The notes under the pieces are model-generated. The model was not told the DNA's origin. It was given only the letters and a program-made list of their open reading frames with translations, and did not search any database. Position numbers and translations under genes: made by a program. A stretch of DNA of 64,000 bases from an uncultured Bacteroidales bacterium (GTDB taxonomy: Bacteria > Bacteroidota > Bacteroidia > Bacteroidales > WCHB1-69). Numbering within the stretch: position 1 is the first letter of the stretch; every line of letters starts with the position of its first letter. Positions 52,670 to 61,735 of this stretch are shown piece after piece. Location: contig OMYJ01000001.1 in assembly GCA_900315245.1 (NCBI GenBank), positions 1 through 64,000 of the forward strand, given 5' to 3'.

Positions 52670-53728
52670 TTATTCCGTCAATTTCGCGGCAGCCATGTAG
52701 GGCGAAATCTGCTTCGACTGAATCTTCGGAATCAGCTCATCAATTTTGGATTGCGTGGCTTCATTGTTGTAGAAGCGGTTATGCAAAGTATATTCAATCC
52801 AATGATAGAAAATATTGATTAGCTGTTCGTTACGAGTTCTTTCAAAACTACCGTTTCCTTTGGTGAGCGTGACAAAATCCTGAATGATCTGCCACACCTT
52901 GTCCAAGGCGAAACATTCCCGCGCGGAGCAGACCTCCACAGGCACGTCCCAGCCATTGTCGCTCTTGGGGAAGAGTTTCAAAGCGGCACGATACTGAGAT
53001 GCAGCACCCTTTGCCTTGGGCAGATTATCGCCATCGGCTTTGTTAATAACCAGTGCGTCAGCCATTTCCATTATTCCACGCTTGATGCCCTGAAGTTCAT
53101 CGCCGGCACCAGCCAACATCAGCAAGAGGAAGAAATCGACCATGGACTTGACCACTGTTTCCGACTGTCCCACACCCACAGTCTCCACAATGATGGTGTC
53201 GAAGCCGGCGGCCTCACAGAGGATGATGGACTCGCGGGTCTTGCGGGCCACGCCACCCAATGCAGAGCCGGAGGGCGAAGGGCGAATGAAGGCGTTCGGA
53301 TCAACGGAAAGCGTCTCCATACGGGTTTTGTCGCCCAGAATACTGCCTTTCGTGCGCTCGCTCGACGGGTCAATAGCCAAAACCGCCAATTTATGGCCTT
53401 GTGCAGTCAACATTCCGCCAAAAGATTCAATGAAGGTGCTCTTTCCCACGCCTGGCACGCCAGTGATACCGATACGCAATGAGTTTCCCGAATGGGGAAG
53501 ACAACGCTCTATGATGTCCTGAGCCATTGCGATGTGTGTGGGATTCTCGCTCTCAATCATGGTTATGGCGCGGCTGAGAATGGTGCGGTCGCCAGCTAAT
53601 ATTCCCTTAACAAAGTCATCAACAGAAAGTTCCGATTTCTTATGCCGTTTGAAATTCGGATTCACCTGCATGGGTTGCTCCACGCCAGCGCGTTCTGTCA
53701 ATGCCGATTCGTAATAGGGATTTGCCAT
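52670..53728 (-). CDS. meaB: Methylmalonyl-CoA mutase-associated GTPase MeaB
   Basis: This 352-residue G3E-family GTPase has P-loop GVPGVGKSTFIE, AIDPSSERTKGSILGDKTRM, VETVGVGQSE and NKADGDN. MeaB loads and protects the B12 cofactor of methylmalonyl-CoA mutase, used in the succinate-propionate route. The mutase genes are not in this window. It follows lon directly (2-base gap). Confidence 0.92.
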   Translation of the reverse strand: MANPYYESALTERAGVEQPMQVNPNFKRHKKSELSVDDFVKGILAGDRTILSRAITMIESENPTHIAMAQDIIERCLPHSGNSLRIGITGVPGVGKSTFIESFGGMLTAQGHKLAVLAIDPSSERTKGSILGDKTRMETLSVDPNAFIRPSPSGSALGGVARKTRESIILCEAAGFDTIIVETVGVGQSETVVKSMVDFFLLLMLAGAGDELQGIKRGIMEMADALVINKADGDNLPKAKGAASQYRAALKLFPKSDNGWDVPVEVCSARECFALDKVWQIIQDFVTLTKGNGSFERTRNEQLINIFYHWIEYTLHNRFYNNEATQSKIDELIPKIQSKQISPYMAAAKLTE

Positions 53729-53730
53729 GA

Positions 53731-56154
53731 TTATTGCTGATCAAAGTTGAACCTTACCGCATCTTTCATCTCTTCGAAGTAATGGAAACGCATCCCTTCG
53801 ATGAAATTCTCCTTGATGTCGTCTATATCTTTTTTATTTTCCTTGGACATCACAATGTCGTAAATGCCGCAGCGTTTGGCCGCGAGAATCTTCTCCTTGA
53901 TGCCGCCCACAGGGAGCAGCTTTCCGCGTAAAGTAATCTCTCCAGTCATCGCAACCTTCTCTCGCACAGGAATTTTCGTGTAAGCAGAGACTAATGCAGT
54001 GAGAATGGTGATGCCCGCCGAAGGACCGTCTTTCGGAGTCGCGCCTTCGGGCACATGAATATGTACTTTCTTCGTGTTGAAATTTTCGGAATCGATGCCG
54101 TAGTCCTGAGCATGAGCCTTCAGGTACTCGAATGCGATAGTCGCCGACTCTTTCATCACATCACCGAGGTTGCCAGTGAGGGTCATCTCCCCTTTTCCTG
54201 CACTCGTAAGCGCCTCTACAAAAAGGATTTCCCCACCCACAGCCGTCCAAGCCAAACCGGTGGCAACGCCATAGACATCCTTGTCCAAAGCTTTCTCCAT
54301 CTGGAAAATTGGCGAACCCAAAATCTCTTTCAGATCAGCGGGTTTCACATCGGGTTGCATGGTGCCGTCCTGTACGAACTGCGCCGCGCGTTTGCGAATG
54401 ATTTTCGCAAGGGTGCGTTCCAATCCGCGCACGCCCGACTCCCGTGTGTAATCGCTGATGACAGCCTTGATGGTATCTTCTGGAATAGCCAATTGTTCAG
54501 CAGTCAACCCATTGTCTTTCAATTGTTTCGGAATGAGATGCTTCATTGCAATGGCTAATTTCTCTTCTGCCAAATAACCTGGTATGTCAATGATTTCCAT
54601 ACGGTCCAAGAGTGCCGGATGGATGCTGTTGAGGTTGTTGGCGGTGGCGATGAAAAGCACTTTGGAGAGGTCAAACGGGGTTTCGAGGTAGTTGTCGTTG
54701 AAGGTGCTGTTCTGTTCGGGATCCATCACCTCGAGAAGAGCAGCTGACGGGTCGCCGTTAACACCCATACCGGACACTTTGTCGATTTCGTCCAGCACAA
54801 AAACGGGGTTGGCGTAGCCCACCTTGCGCATATTCTGGATAATGCGGCCGGGCATGGCACCGATGTAGGTTTTACGGTGGCCACGGATCTCCGCCTCGTC
54901 GTGTACACCGCCAAGGGAAATGCGCACATACTTGCGACCGATAGCTTCCGCGATAGAGCGTCCAAGGGAGGTCTTACCGACACCTGGAGGGCCTGCCAGA
55001 CAGAGAATCGGGGACTTCATGTCGCCTTTCAGCTTCAAAACCGCTAAATATTCTAGGATGCGCTCCTTCACCTTTTCCAAGCCATAATGATCCTTGTCGA
55101 GCACTTCACGGGTCTTTTTCAGATCGAAATTGTCCTCGCTATATTCGTTCCACGGCAGATCCAACAGCAACTCCAAATAGTTGAGTTGCACGGAATAATC
55201 CGGGGACATGTAATTGGTACGCTGCAGTTTCTTGAACTCTTTTTCGAAAAGGTCTGCGGTTTCCTGATTCCATTTTTTCTTGGCGGCACGCTCGCGCAGC
55301 TCGTCGAAATCCTTTTCCGTGGAAGGGCCGCCCAGTTCCTCCTGGATGGTCTTCATCTGCTGGTTCAGGATATACTCGCGCTGCTGCTTCTCCATCTCCT
55401 GATGGGATTTGGTATGAATCTGATGCTTGATTTCCACCACCTGCAGCTCGTGCGACAAAAAAGAGAGCACCTTGTCGGCACGAAACATAATATTCTGCGT
55501 TTCCAGAACATCCTGTTTTTCCTCCACAGTAAGGGTGAGGTTGGAAATGATGAAATTGAGCAGAAAAGTGTTGCTTTCGATATTGTTCACCGCAGCCATG
55601 GCGTCGCGAGGAGTCCCGGGAGTCAATTGCATGATATTGCTCATCGTTTCCCGAATCATCATCATCTTTGTCTTAAACTCCTCGTTTTCAGTCACTTTAG
55701 GATCAAGGTCGTTGGTTGGGAACGGATGCGTGCAACATCTGTAGTAGGGACGCGAATGCACAACCCGGCCTACCTCGAAAACCTTGATGCCCTGGACGAC
55801 CATCATCACATTGCCGTCAGGGATGTTTAGGGTTTTGAGGATGCGGGCGATGGTGCCCACACGGTACATATCCTTGATGGTTGGATCCTCTATGCTGTTG
55901 TCGCGCTGGGCAACAACCCCAATGGGTTCATCGCTGTTGGCACAGTCTTTTGCCAGTTTCAGCGATTTTTCCCGCCCCACGGTAATCGGAATGACCATAC
56001 CCGGGAAGAGCACAGTATTCCGTAGAGGGAGAAGGGCTACCTCATCCGGCACATATTCTTCGCTGAGTTTGATCTCATCTTCGACCGAAAGGATGGGGAT
56101 GACATTCGACTCGCCATTCAGAAAACCGCCCGCAGCTATTATATCTTTCATCAT
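53731..56154 (-). CDS. lon: ATP-dependent protease Lon
   Basis: This 807-residue protein has an N-terminal LAN domain ([20 protein letters not shown]), a coiled region, an AAA+ module with Walker [10 protein letters not shown] and Walker B FVLDEIDK, and a peptidase domain with the Ser in PKDGPSAG and Lys in [12 protein letters not shown]. It degrades misfolded and regulatory proteins. The first or second Met may be the start. Its promoter lies at 56209-56216. Confidence 0.96.
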   Translation of the reverse strand: MMKDIIAAGGFLNGESNVIPILSVEDEIKLSEEYVPDEVALLPLRNTVLFPGMVIPITVGREKSLKLAKDCANSDEPIGVVAQRDNSIEDPTIKDMYRVGTIARILKTLNIPDGNVMMVVQGIKVFEVGRVVHSRPYYRCCTHPFPTNDLDPKVTENEEFKTKMMMIRETMSNIMQLTPGTPRDAMAAVNNIESNTFLLNFIISNLTLTVEEKQDVLETQNIMFRADKVLSFLSHELQVVEIKHQIHTKSHQEMEKQQREYILNQQMKTIQEELGGPSTEKDFDELRERAAKKKWNQETADLFEKEFKKLQRTNYMSPDYSVQLNYLELLLDLPWNEYSEDNFDLKKTREVLDKDHYGLEKVKERILEYLAVLKLKGDMKSPILCLAGPPGVGKTSLGRSIAEAIGRKYVRISLGGVHDEAEIRGHRKTYIGAMPGRIIQNMRKVGYANPVFVLDEIDKVSGMGVNGDPSAALLEVMDPEQNSTFNDNYLETPFDLSKVLFIATANNLNSIHPALLDRMEIIDIPGYLAEEKLAIAMKHLIPKQLKDNGLTAEQLAIPEDTIKAVISDYTRESGVRGLERTLAKIIRKRAAQFVQDGTMQPDVKPADLKEILGSPIFQMEKALDKDVYGVATGLAWTAVGGEILFVEALTSAGKGEMTLTGNLGDVMKESATIAFEYLKAHAQDYGIDSENFNTKKVHIHVPEGATPKDGPSAGITILTALVSAYTKIPVREKVAMTGEITLRGKLLPVGGIKEKILAAKRCGIYDIVMSKENKKDIDDIKENFIEGMRFHYFEEMKDAVRFNFDQQ

Positions 56155-56177
56155 TTCATTAGGTTACAATAAAAAAA

Positions 56178-56216
56178 CTGACCTTTTTCGGGTTACAAAA
56201 AAGGTCAGCAAAAGTA
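56178..56216 (-). promoter_or_regulatory. rpmE terminator hairpin next to the lon -7 box
   Basis: On the minus strand the box TACTTTTG (56209-56216) is followed at once by a hairpin with an 11-bp stem (CTGACCTTTTT/AAAAAGGTCAG, 56178-56208) and a run of seven T residues. The hairpin would end rpmE transcripts, but it also covers the expected start point of lon transcripts. Confidence 0.6.
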
Positions 56217-56229
56217 CAAAATATATGGA

Positions 56230-56499
56230 TTATTTCGTCTTGCCAGCATCAAAATGGCGGGCATATTTGTTGCGGAATTTATCCACACGGCCAGCCGTGT
56301 CAACCAACTTCATCTTACCGGTGAAGAAGGGGTGTGAGGTGCTGGAAATCTCTAATTTTACGAGCGGATATTCATTTCCGTCTTCCCATACAATCGTATC
56401 TTTCGTGTTGACCGTTGACTTTGTCAAGAACGCATAATCGTTTGACATGTCCTTGAAAACCACGGTTCTGTACTCCTTAGGATGGATGTCTTTTTTCAT
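56230..56499 (-). CDS. rpmE2: 50S ribosomal protein L31, type B
   Basis: This 89-residue protein has the type B pattern ([38 protein letters not shown]). It lacks the zinc-binding CxxC of type A, so it works without zinc. It has its own -7 box at 56538-56545. Confidence 0.95.
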   Translation of the reverse strand: MKKDIHPKEYRTVVFKDMSNDYAFLTKSTVNTKDTIVWEDGNEYPLVKLEISSTSHPFFTGKMKLVDTAGRVDKFRNKYARHFDAGKTK

Positions 56500-56799
56500 A
56501 CTATTGTTATATTTTTTTAGTCATTAAAATTGGACGGCAAAAATACACTTTTTTTAATATCAAACGTGCGGTGTTGATTTTTTTTACCAAAGCAATGCAA
56601 TTGATTATCCATCAATAACTTGCAATAAATTGATAATTGATAATGGATAATTGATAATTGTTGGGATAGTAGTTACCTCTCCCTCATTCTTCATTCTTCA
56701 TTCTTCATTCTTCATTCTTCATTCTTCATTCAGCATTCAGCATTCAGCATTCTTCATTCAGCATTCATCATTCAGCATTCTTCATTCTACATTCTGCAT
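56500..56799. other. Gap between rpmE and ruvB: promoter plus two heptamer arrays
   Basis: This stretch holds the rpmE -7 box (minus strand TATTTTTG, 56538-56545), an AT-rich stretch, a short heptamer array (unit ATAATTG, about 56632-56660) and a long one (56685-56801). No gene is visible. Confidence 0.7.
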
Positions 56800-56801
56800 T
56801 C
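56685..56801. repeat. Heptamer array (unit CATTCTT/CATTCAG) covering the ruvB stop
   Basis: About 17 units in perfect 7-base register. CATTC is constant, and the last two bases vary (TT, AG, AT, TA, TG). The ruvB stop codon (56800-56802) is formed at its right end. Confidence 0.8.
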
Positions 56802-57825
56802 AAAACAGTTCCCCCTGCCCCGACACATACCTCGACTTCCCCAAGTGCGTGAATGCCAAGTCGGTGGCTTCGCGCCCGCGAGGGGTGCGCATCAGGTAGC
56901 CCTCCTGGATCAGGAACGGCTCATAGACCTCCTCGATGGTGCCGGGGTCTTCGCCCACGGCGGTGGCGATGGTGCTCAAGCCCACCGGACCGCCTTTGAA
57001 CTTGTCGATGATGGTACTCAAGATACGGTTGTCCATCTCGTCCAAACCATGCTTATCGACATTCAACGCCGTCAAGGCAACCTGCGTGATGGGCAGCGTG
57101 ATGGTGCCGTCGCCCTTGATCTGGGCGAAGTCGCGGACGCGACGCAACAACAGGTTGGCGATACGCGGCGTGCCACGGCTGCGGGAAGCGATTTCGTAGG
57201 CGGCATCCTCGTCAATGGGGATGTCCAAAATGGAAGCCGACCGTTTAATGATGTTGCCAAGTGTCTGGGCATCATAGTATTGCAGGCGCAGGTTGATGCC
57301 GAAACGCGACCTCAACGGCGCTGTCAGCAAGCCCGACCGCGTGGTGGCGCCCACCAGCGTGAACGGGTTGATGGAAATCTGCACGCTACGCGCACTCGGC
57401 CCGCTGTCAATCATGATGTCGATTTTATAATCCTCCATCGCAGAGTAGAGATACTCCTCCACCACCGGCGACAAACGGTGGATTTCGTCGATGAAGAGGA
57501 CATCGTGCGGCTCCAGGTTGGTGAGCAGCCCGGCCAAATCGCCAGGTTTGTCAATGACAGGGCCGGAGGTAACCCGCACGTTCACGCCCATCTCGTTGCC
57601 AATGATGTGCGACAAGGTGGTTTTGCCCAGTCCTGGAGGCCCGTGCAGGAGGACGTGGTCCAGAGCCTCACCGCGACCTTTGGCGGCATGCACAAAGACC
57701 ATCAGATTCTCCAACACTTGTTTTTGCCCCTGAAAATCAGTAAACTGTGCAGGGCGTATGGCGCGTTCAAACTCCTTGTCCGAGGCGGAAAGATGTTGTT
57801 GGGTAGGATCTAAATTCTCGTTCAT
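56800..57825 (-). CDS. ruvB: Holliday junction branch migration helicase RuvB
   Basis: This 341-residue AAA+ motor acts with RuvA on Holliday junctions. It has Walker [11 protein letters not shown], Walker [10 protein letters not shown], sensor GATTRSG and a C-terminal winged helix ([20 protein letters not shown]). ruvA begins at 63855, at the other end of this stretch. Confidence 0.96.
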   Translation of the reverse strand: MNENLDPTQQHLSASDKEFERAIRPAQFTDFQGQKQVLENLMVFVHAAKGRGEALDHVLLHGPPGLGKTTLSHIIGNEMGVNVRVTSGPVIDKPGDLAGLLTNLEPHDVLFIDEIHRLSPVVEEYLYSAMEDYKIDIMIDSGPSARSVQISINPFTLVGATTRSGLLTAPLRSRFGINLRLQYYDAQTLGNIIKRSASILDIPIDEDAAYEIASRSRGTPRIANLLLRRVRDFAQIKGDGTITLPITQVALTALNVDKHGLDEMDNRILSTIIDKFKGGPVGLSTIATAVGEDPGTIEEVYEPFLIQEGYLMRTPRGREATDLAFTHLGKSRYVSGQGELF

Positions 57826-57831
57826 ACGCGT

Positions 57832-58833
57832 CTAATGTTGCAGTTTGTCCAAACGGTTAAGTCCCTTGATGGCCGGCTCGAAGTTAGTGGAGAGCTTCAG
57901 CGTTTCTTCATAATCCTTGCGGGCGGCTACATAATTGCCCAGATACTCATACGCAACCCCCCGGTTACAGATGGCATACACGAACTGCGGGTTGATTTGC
58001 AGCACTTGCGTAAAAAGTTTCACCGCTTCGTCGTATTTTTTGATATTGTCATCCAAGTATAAATAACCCAGATTGTTAAGTGATGGGATATGCGTAGAAT
58101 CAATGGCAATGGCCGTCTTGTATTCCTGCTCCGCCTCTTCATACTTGTCCATGTCCTGGAACATCTTGCCCAAATTGTAATGCAGCTCAACATTGTTGGG
58201 ATCGGCCTTCAAACCGTTTTGATAATAGGAAATCGCTATCGGGTCGTTTTTCTGCTGGTAGAAGTAGCCGAGCTCAAGGAACGCCTTGGTCTCCCGCGGA
58301 TTCTGGTCAATAACAAGCTGTAACATACGCAAATAACCGACTGTATCCTGCATGTCTTTCAGCATGAAGGCCTTGATGAGGTACGCTTTGGGGTTGTGCG
58401 GCTGACGTTGAACAGCCTCGTCTATAGTTTTACCGCAATCCTCATACTGACGTGTATAAAATTGCAACTCAGCCAGTTTCAGGCGGGCTTCATTGTTGTT
58501 CTCGTCCGTGGAAATGGCTTTCAACAGCATTTCCTCTGTCAAGTCGGTCTCGTGCTGCGCGAAATAGAGATCGGAGAGCATCACATAATATTTGCTGCTG
58601 TCGGGTTGCAACTTGATGGCCGTCTGCATGTCGGCGATACCCTTGTCAATACTTTCGTGTAAGTAATAATATTGTGCTCGTTTGTAATAGTTCTCAGGCT
58701 TTTTAGGGTGTTTGTCGATGTTGAGGCACAATTCGGCCAGCTCCGGCGGCAGGTCGGCGTACTTGTTCTTGTTGTGGCAACCGTAACCGAAGAACAACAA
58801 CAAGGCCAGTAGGAAAGTGATAATTCTTTTCAT
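57832..58833 (-). CDS. TPR-repeat lipoprotein
   Basis: This 333-residue protein has a lipobox-like GYGC near residue 18 and about eight tetratricopeptide repeats covering residues 30-325 (for example PNNVELHYNLGKMFQDMDKY). TPR lipoproteins act as scaffolds in the envelope; the partner is unknown. It is 6 bases upstream of ruvB on the same strand. Confidence 0.85.
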   Translation of the reverse strand: MKRIITFLLALLLFFGYGCHNKNKYADLPPELAELCLNIDKHPKKPENYYKRAQYYYLHESIDKGIADMQTAIKLQPDSSKYYVMLSDLYFAQHETDLTEEMLLKAISTDENNNEARLKLAELQFYTRQYEDCGKTIDEAVQRQPHNPKAYLIKAFMLKDMQDTVGYLRMLQLVIDQNPRETKAFLELGYFYQQKNDPIAISYYQNGLKADPNNVELHYNLGKMFQDMDKYEEAEQEYKTAIAIDSTHIPSLNNLGYLYLDDNIKKYDEAVKLFTQVLQINPQFVYAICNRGVAYEYLGNYVAARKDYEETLKLSTNFEPAIKGLNRLDKLQH

Positions 58834-58843
58834 TATATCTTTT

Positions 58844-58897
58844 GCTATTAGCTGTTGGCTGTTGGCTGTTAAAATATTTTGCTAAAAGCCAAAAGCT
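58844..58897. repeat. Heptamer array (units GCTGTTG, GCTAAAA) at the recA 3' end
   Basis: About six degenerate 7-base units (GCTGTTG repeated, then GCTAAAA, GCCAAAA, GCTCTTA) directly after the recA stop. The same unit family occurs at 15239 and at 61569. Confidence 0.65.
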
Positions 58898-58898
58898 C

Positions 58899-59921
58899 TT
58901 ATTTCATATTCTCTTTGATGGCTTCGCGGATCTTAGCCTCGATTTCGTCGGAGAGCTCGGGGTTGTCGTTAAGCAGCTGTTTCACGCTGTCGCGACCTTG
59001 GGCGAGCTTGGAGTCGCCGTAGGAGAACCAGGAGCCAGACTTCTTAATAATATTGTATTCGACACCGAGATCGACAATTTCGCCCGACTTGGAGATGCCT
59101 TCGCCGAACATGATGTCAAACTCCGCCGTGCGGAACGGGGGCGCGACTTTGTTCTTTACCACCTTGACTTTCACATGGTTACCGATGGCCTTGTCGCCGT
59201 CCTTGATTTGGGTCTGACGGCGGATGTCGAGACGTACGGAAGCATAGAACTTCAGTGCGTTACCGCCCGTGGTGGTCTCCGGATTGCCGAACATAATGCC
59301 GATTTTCTCACGCAACTGGTTGATGAAGATGCAGCAACAACCTGTCTTGTTGATAGTTGCCGTCAGCTTACGCAAAGCCTGTGACATCAGGCGCGCCTGA
59401 AGGCCGACTTTGGAGTCGCCCATGTCGCCTTCGATTTCGCTTTTCGGGGTGAGGGCGGCCACGGAGTCGATGACGATGATGTCGATGGCGCCGGAGCGGA
59501 TGAGGTTGTCGGCGATTTCGAGCGCCTGCTCACCGTTGTCGGGTTGGGAAATCAGCAGTTCAGCAGTATTCACGCCTAATTTTTCGGCATAGAAGCGGTC
59601 GAAGGCGTGTTCCGCATCGATGAAAGCGGCGATACCGCCCTGTTTTTGCGCCTCCGCGATGGCGTGGATGGCCAATGTGGTCTTACCGGAGGATTCAGGG
59701 CCATAGATTTCAACAATACGGCCTTTCGGGAATCCGCCGACACCGAGTGCCGTGTCCAGGCCAATAGAACCGGTAGATATGACGTCCATCTCTTCAATAT
59801 GGGTCTCGCCCATACGCATAATAGAGCCTTTTCCAAAGGTTTTTTCGAGTTTTTCGAGCGTGGAGTTGAGCACTTTCAGTTTCTCAGCATTCACATTGTT
59901 TTTAATTTCTTCTTTTTCCAT
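58899..59921 (-). CDS. recA: Recombinase RecA
   Basis: This 340-residue protein has the P-loop GPESSGKT (residues 74-81), the segment [15 protein letters not shown], Walker B VIDSVAAL and loop L2 around [16 protein letters not shown]. RecA carries out strand exchange and SOS induction. It could drive recombination between the near-identical RHS cores of the toxin island. A -7 box lies at 59950-59957 (minus strand, TACCTTTG). Confidence 0.97.
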   Translation of the reverse strand: MEKEEIKNNVNAEKLKVLNSTLEKLEKTFGKGSIMRMGETHIEEMDVISTGSIGLDTALGVGGFPKGRIVEIYGPESSGKTTLAIHAIAEAQKQGGIAAFIDAEHAFDRFYAEKLGVNTAELLISQPDNGEQALEIADNLIRSGAIDIIVIDSVAALTPKSEIEGDMGDSKVGLQARLMSQALRKLTATINKTGCCCIFINQLREKIGIMFGNPETTTGGNALKFYASVRLDIRRQTQIKDGDKAIGNHVKVKVVKNKVAPPFRTAEFDIMFGEGISKSGEIVDLGVEYNIIKKSGSWFSYGDSKLAQGRDSVKQLLNDNPELSDEIEAKIREAIKENMK

Positions 59922-59949
59922 TCTTGATAGGTTTAATGATTTCAGGGGG

Positions 59950-60123
59950 CAAAGGTACGCTTTTTTTCAATCGTTCAAAGCCCGAAATCACAAAAATATT
60001 TCATTGGAAACTAATTGTTTACGATTATTTTCACTATTGATAGTTAAGGTTAAATCACCAATTTCGCAAGATTCAAGGTTTGAATCCCAAAACTTCGATG
60101 TAATGTTATTTTGTTTACTTTTG
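59950..60123. promoter_or_regulatory. Divergent -7 boxes for recA and the fucosidase gene
   Basis: The minus strand carries TACCTTTG at 59950-59957, 28 bases before the recA ATG. The plus strand carries TACTTTTG at 60116-60123, 17 bases before the fucosidase ATG. I see no clear LexA-type palindrome between them. Confidence 0.55.
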
Positions 60124-60140
60124 CGCTTTCAATTTAAATA

Positions 60141-61568
60141 ATGATATTTATGGCTTTCAGAAAAAACAACCTCCTCCGTTTTTTGTTATTGACATTCGCA
60201 GTAATCTCATTTTCAATATCTTACGCACAAGACGAACAGAAGTTTGAAACCGACCCTGTCATCCTGAACCGCATTGACCAGTGGCAGGACTTGAAGTTCG
60301 GGCTGATGATGCACTGGGGTATTTACGCACAATGGGGCGTGGTGGAGTCGTGGTCCATCTGCAATGAGCCGTGGATCAGCCGCGACGGCGTTCCATATAC
60401 AGAATATAAGGCCAACTACCAGGCACTTAACAAAACCTTCAATCCGACAAAATTCGATCCGGAATCTTGGGCAAAGCTGGCCAAAGATTGTGGCATGAAG
60501 TACTTCGTGTTCACCACCAAGCATCACGACGGCTTCTGCATGTATGACACTAAAGAGACCGACTACTCCGTCACGGGAAAAGATTGTCCATTCTCCAAAA
60601 ACCCTAACGCCGACGTGACCGGCGCCTTGGTGAAAGCTTTCCGGAGTCAAGGTCTTTGGACAGGACTTTATTTCTCGAAACCCGACTGGCACTGCCCCGA
60701 CTACTGGGCGCCGGAATGGGCCACCCCCGACCGCAACGTGAACTACGACCCCGAGAAACATCCCGAACGGTGGGCGAAATACTGCGACTTCACCCGCAAA
60801 CAGCTACACGAAATAGCCAACAACTACGGCGACATTGACATCCTGTGGCTTGACGGCGGCTGGGTGCGCCCCGCGTGGAGCGTTGACGAGGAGGTCCGCG
60901 ACTGGCTCGGATGCCAGGGCTGGATCCAGGACATCGACATGCCGCGGGTGGCAAAAGATGTGCGCGCCAACAACCCCGACCTCATTATCGTGGATCGCAG
61001 CGTGCACGGCAAATACGAGAACTACCGCACCCCCGAGCAGCAAGTCCCCGACACGCTGCTCCCCTACCCCTGGGAAACTTGCATGTCAATGGGCGATTCC
61101 TGGTCGTACGTGGCCACCGACAACTACAAGTCCACCAACCGGCTCATCCACCTGCTGATCGACATCGTGGCCAAAGGCGGCAATTTCCTGCTGAATGTGG
61201 GACCATCCCCTGAGGGCACCCTCCCGCAAACCGCCGTGGAACGCTTGCAAGACATGGGCAAATGGCTGAGCGTCAACGGAAAGGCAATTTACAGCACCCG
61301 TCCTTGCCTCCCCTATTGCTACGGACAAGTTCGTTTCACGCAGGGCAAAGACGGGCAACGCTACGCTTTGCTGCTATTCCCCGAAAACGAACTCGCCCCC
61401 GCCACCTATACTTTCAAAAACCTTGAGAAACCTGTGAAAACGGGCAAAGCCACCATTTTGGGTTCCTCCGAGAAGGCCACCATCTCCAAAAAAGGTGACG
61501 AATACACTATCACGCTGCCAAAAAGCGTGCGCCAGAAAGCAAAAGACGCGGTGGTAGTGGTGCTGTAA
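60141..61568 (+). CDS. GH29 alpha-L-fucosidase, exported
   Basis: This 475-residue exported enzyme removes terminal fucose from glycans, such as host mucin or plant polymers. It has a signal peptide (ending ISYAQ), MHWGIYAQWGV and YFVFTTKHHDGFCMYDT, both GH29 features, and the catalytic nucleophile Asp238 in ILWLDGGW. The C-terminal 100 residues form a beta domain. A second in-frame ATG three codons in is also possible. It stands alone, without a glycan-uptake locus, in this window. Confidence 0.93.
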   Translation: MIFMAFRKNNLLRFLLLTFAVISFSISYAQDEQKFETDPVILNRIDQWQDLKFGLMMHWGIYAQWGVVESWSICNEPWISRDGVPYTEYKANYQALNKTFNPTKFDPESWAKLAKDCGMKYFVFTTKHHDGFCMYDTKETDYSVTGKDCPFSKNPNADVTGALVKAFRSQGLWTGLYFSKPDWHCPDYWAPEWATPDRNVNYDPEKHPERWAKYCDFTRKQLHEIANNYGDIDILWLDGGWVRPAWSVDEEVRDWLGCQGWIQDIDMPRVAKDVRANNPDLIIVDRSVHGKYENYRTPEQQVPDTLLPYPWETCMSMGDSWSYVATDNYKSTNRLIHLLIDIVAKGGNFLLNVGPSPEGTLPQTAVERLQDMGKWLSVNGKAIYSTRPCLPYCYGQVRFTQGKDGQRYALLLFPENELAPATYTFKNLEKPVKTGKATILGSSEKATISKKGDEYTITLPKSVRQKAKDAVVVVL

Positions 61569-61602
61569 CGGCTTTTGGCTGTTAGCTTTTGGCCTTTGGC
61601 TT
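61569..61602. repeat. Heptamer array (unit GGCTTTT/GGCTGTT) at the fucosidase 3' end
   Basis: About five degenerate 7-base units (GGCTTTT, GGCTGTT, AGCTTTT, GGCCTTT, GGCTTAC) directly after the stop codon. Confidence 0.6.
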
Positions 61603-61644
61603 ACTTTTTTTGTTTATATTTGATTTTCGTGTAACAAAAATTTT

Positions 61645-61652
61645 TATTTTTG
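61645..61652 (+). promoter_or_regulatory. -7 promoter box for comEC
   Basis: TATTTTTG lies 83 bases upstream of the comEC ATG, implying a longer leader than in most genes here. Confidence 0.5.
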
Positions 61653-61735
61653 CTGCATGGAATCTTAGTATGTATTAACCTCGAAAACAATATATAAAAC
61701 ATTGAAAACAAAACTATTACAAGATACTTATTACC

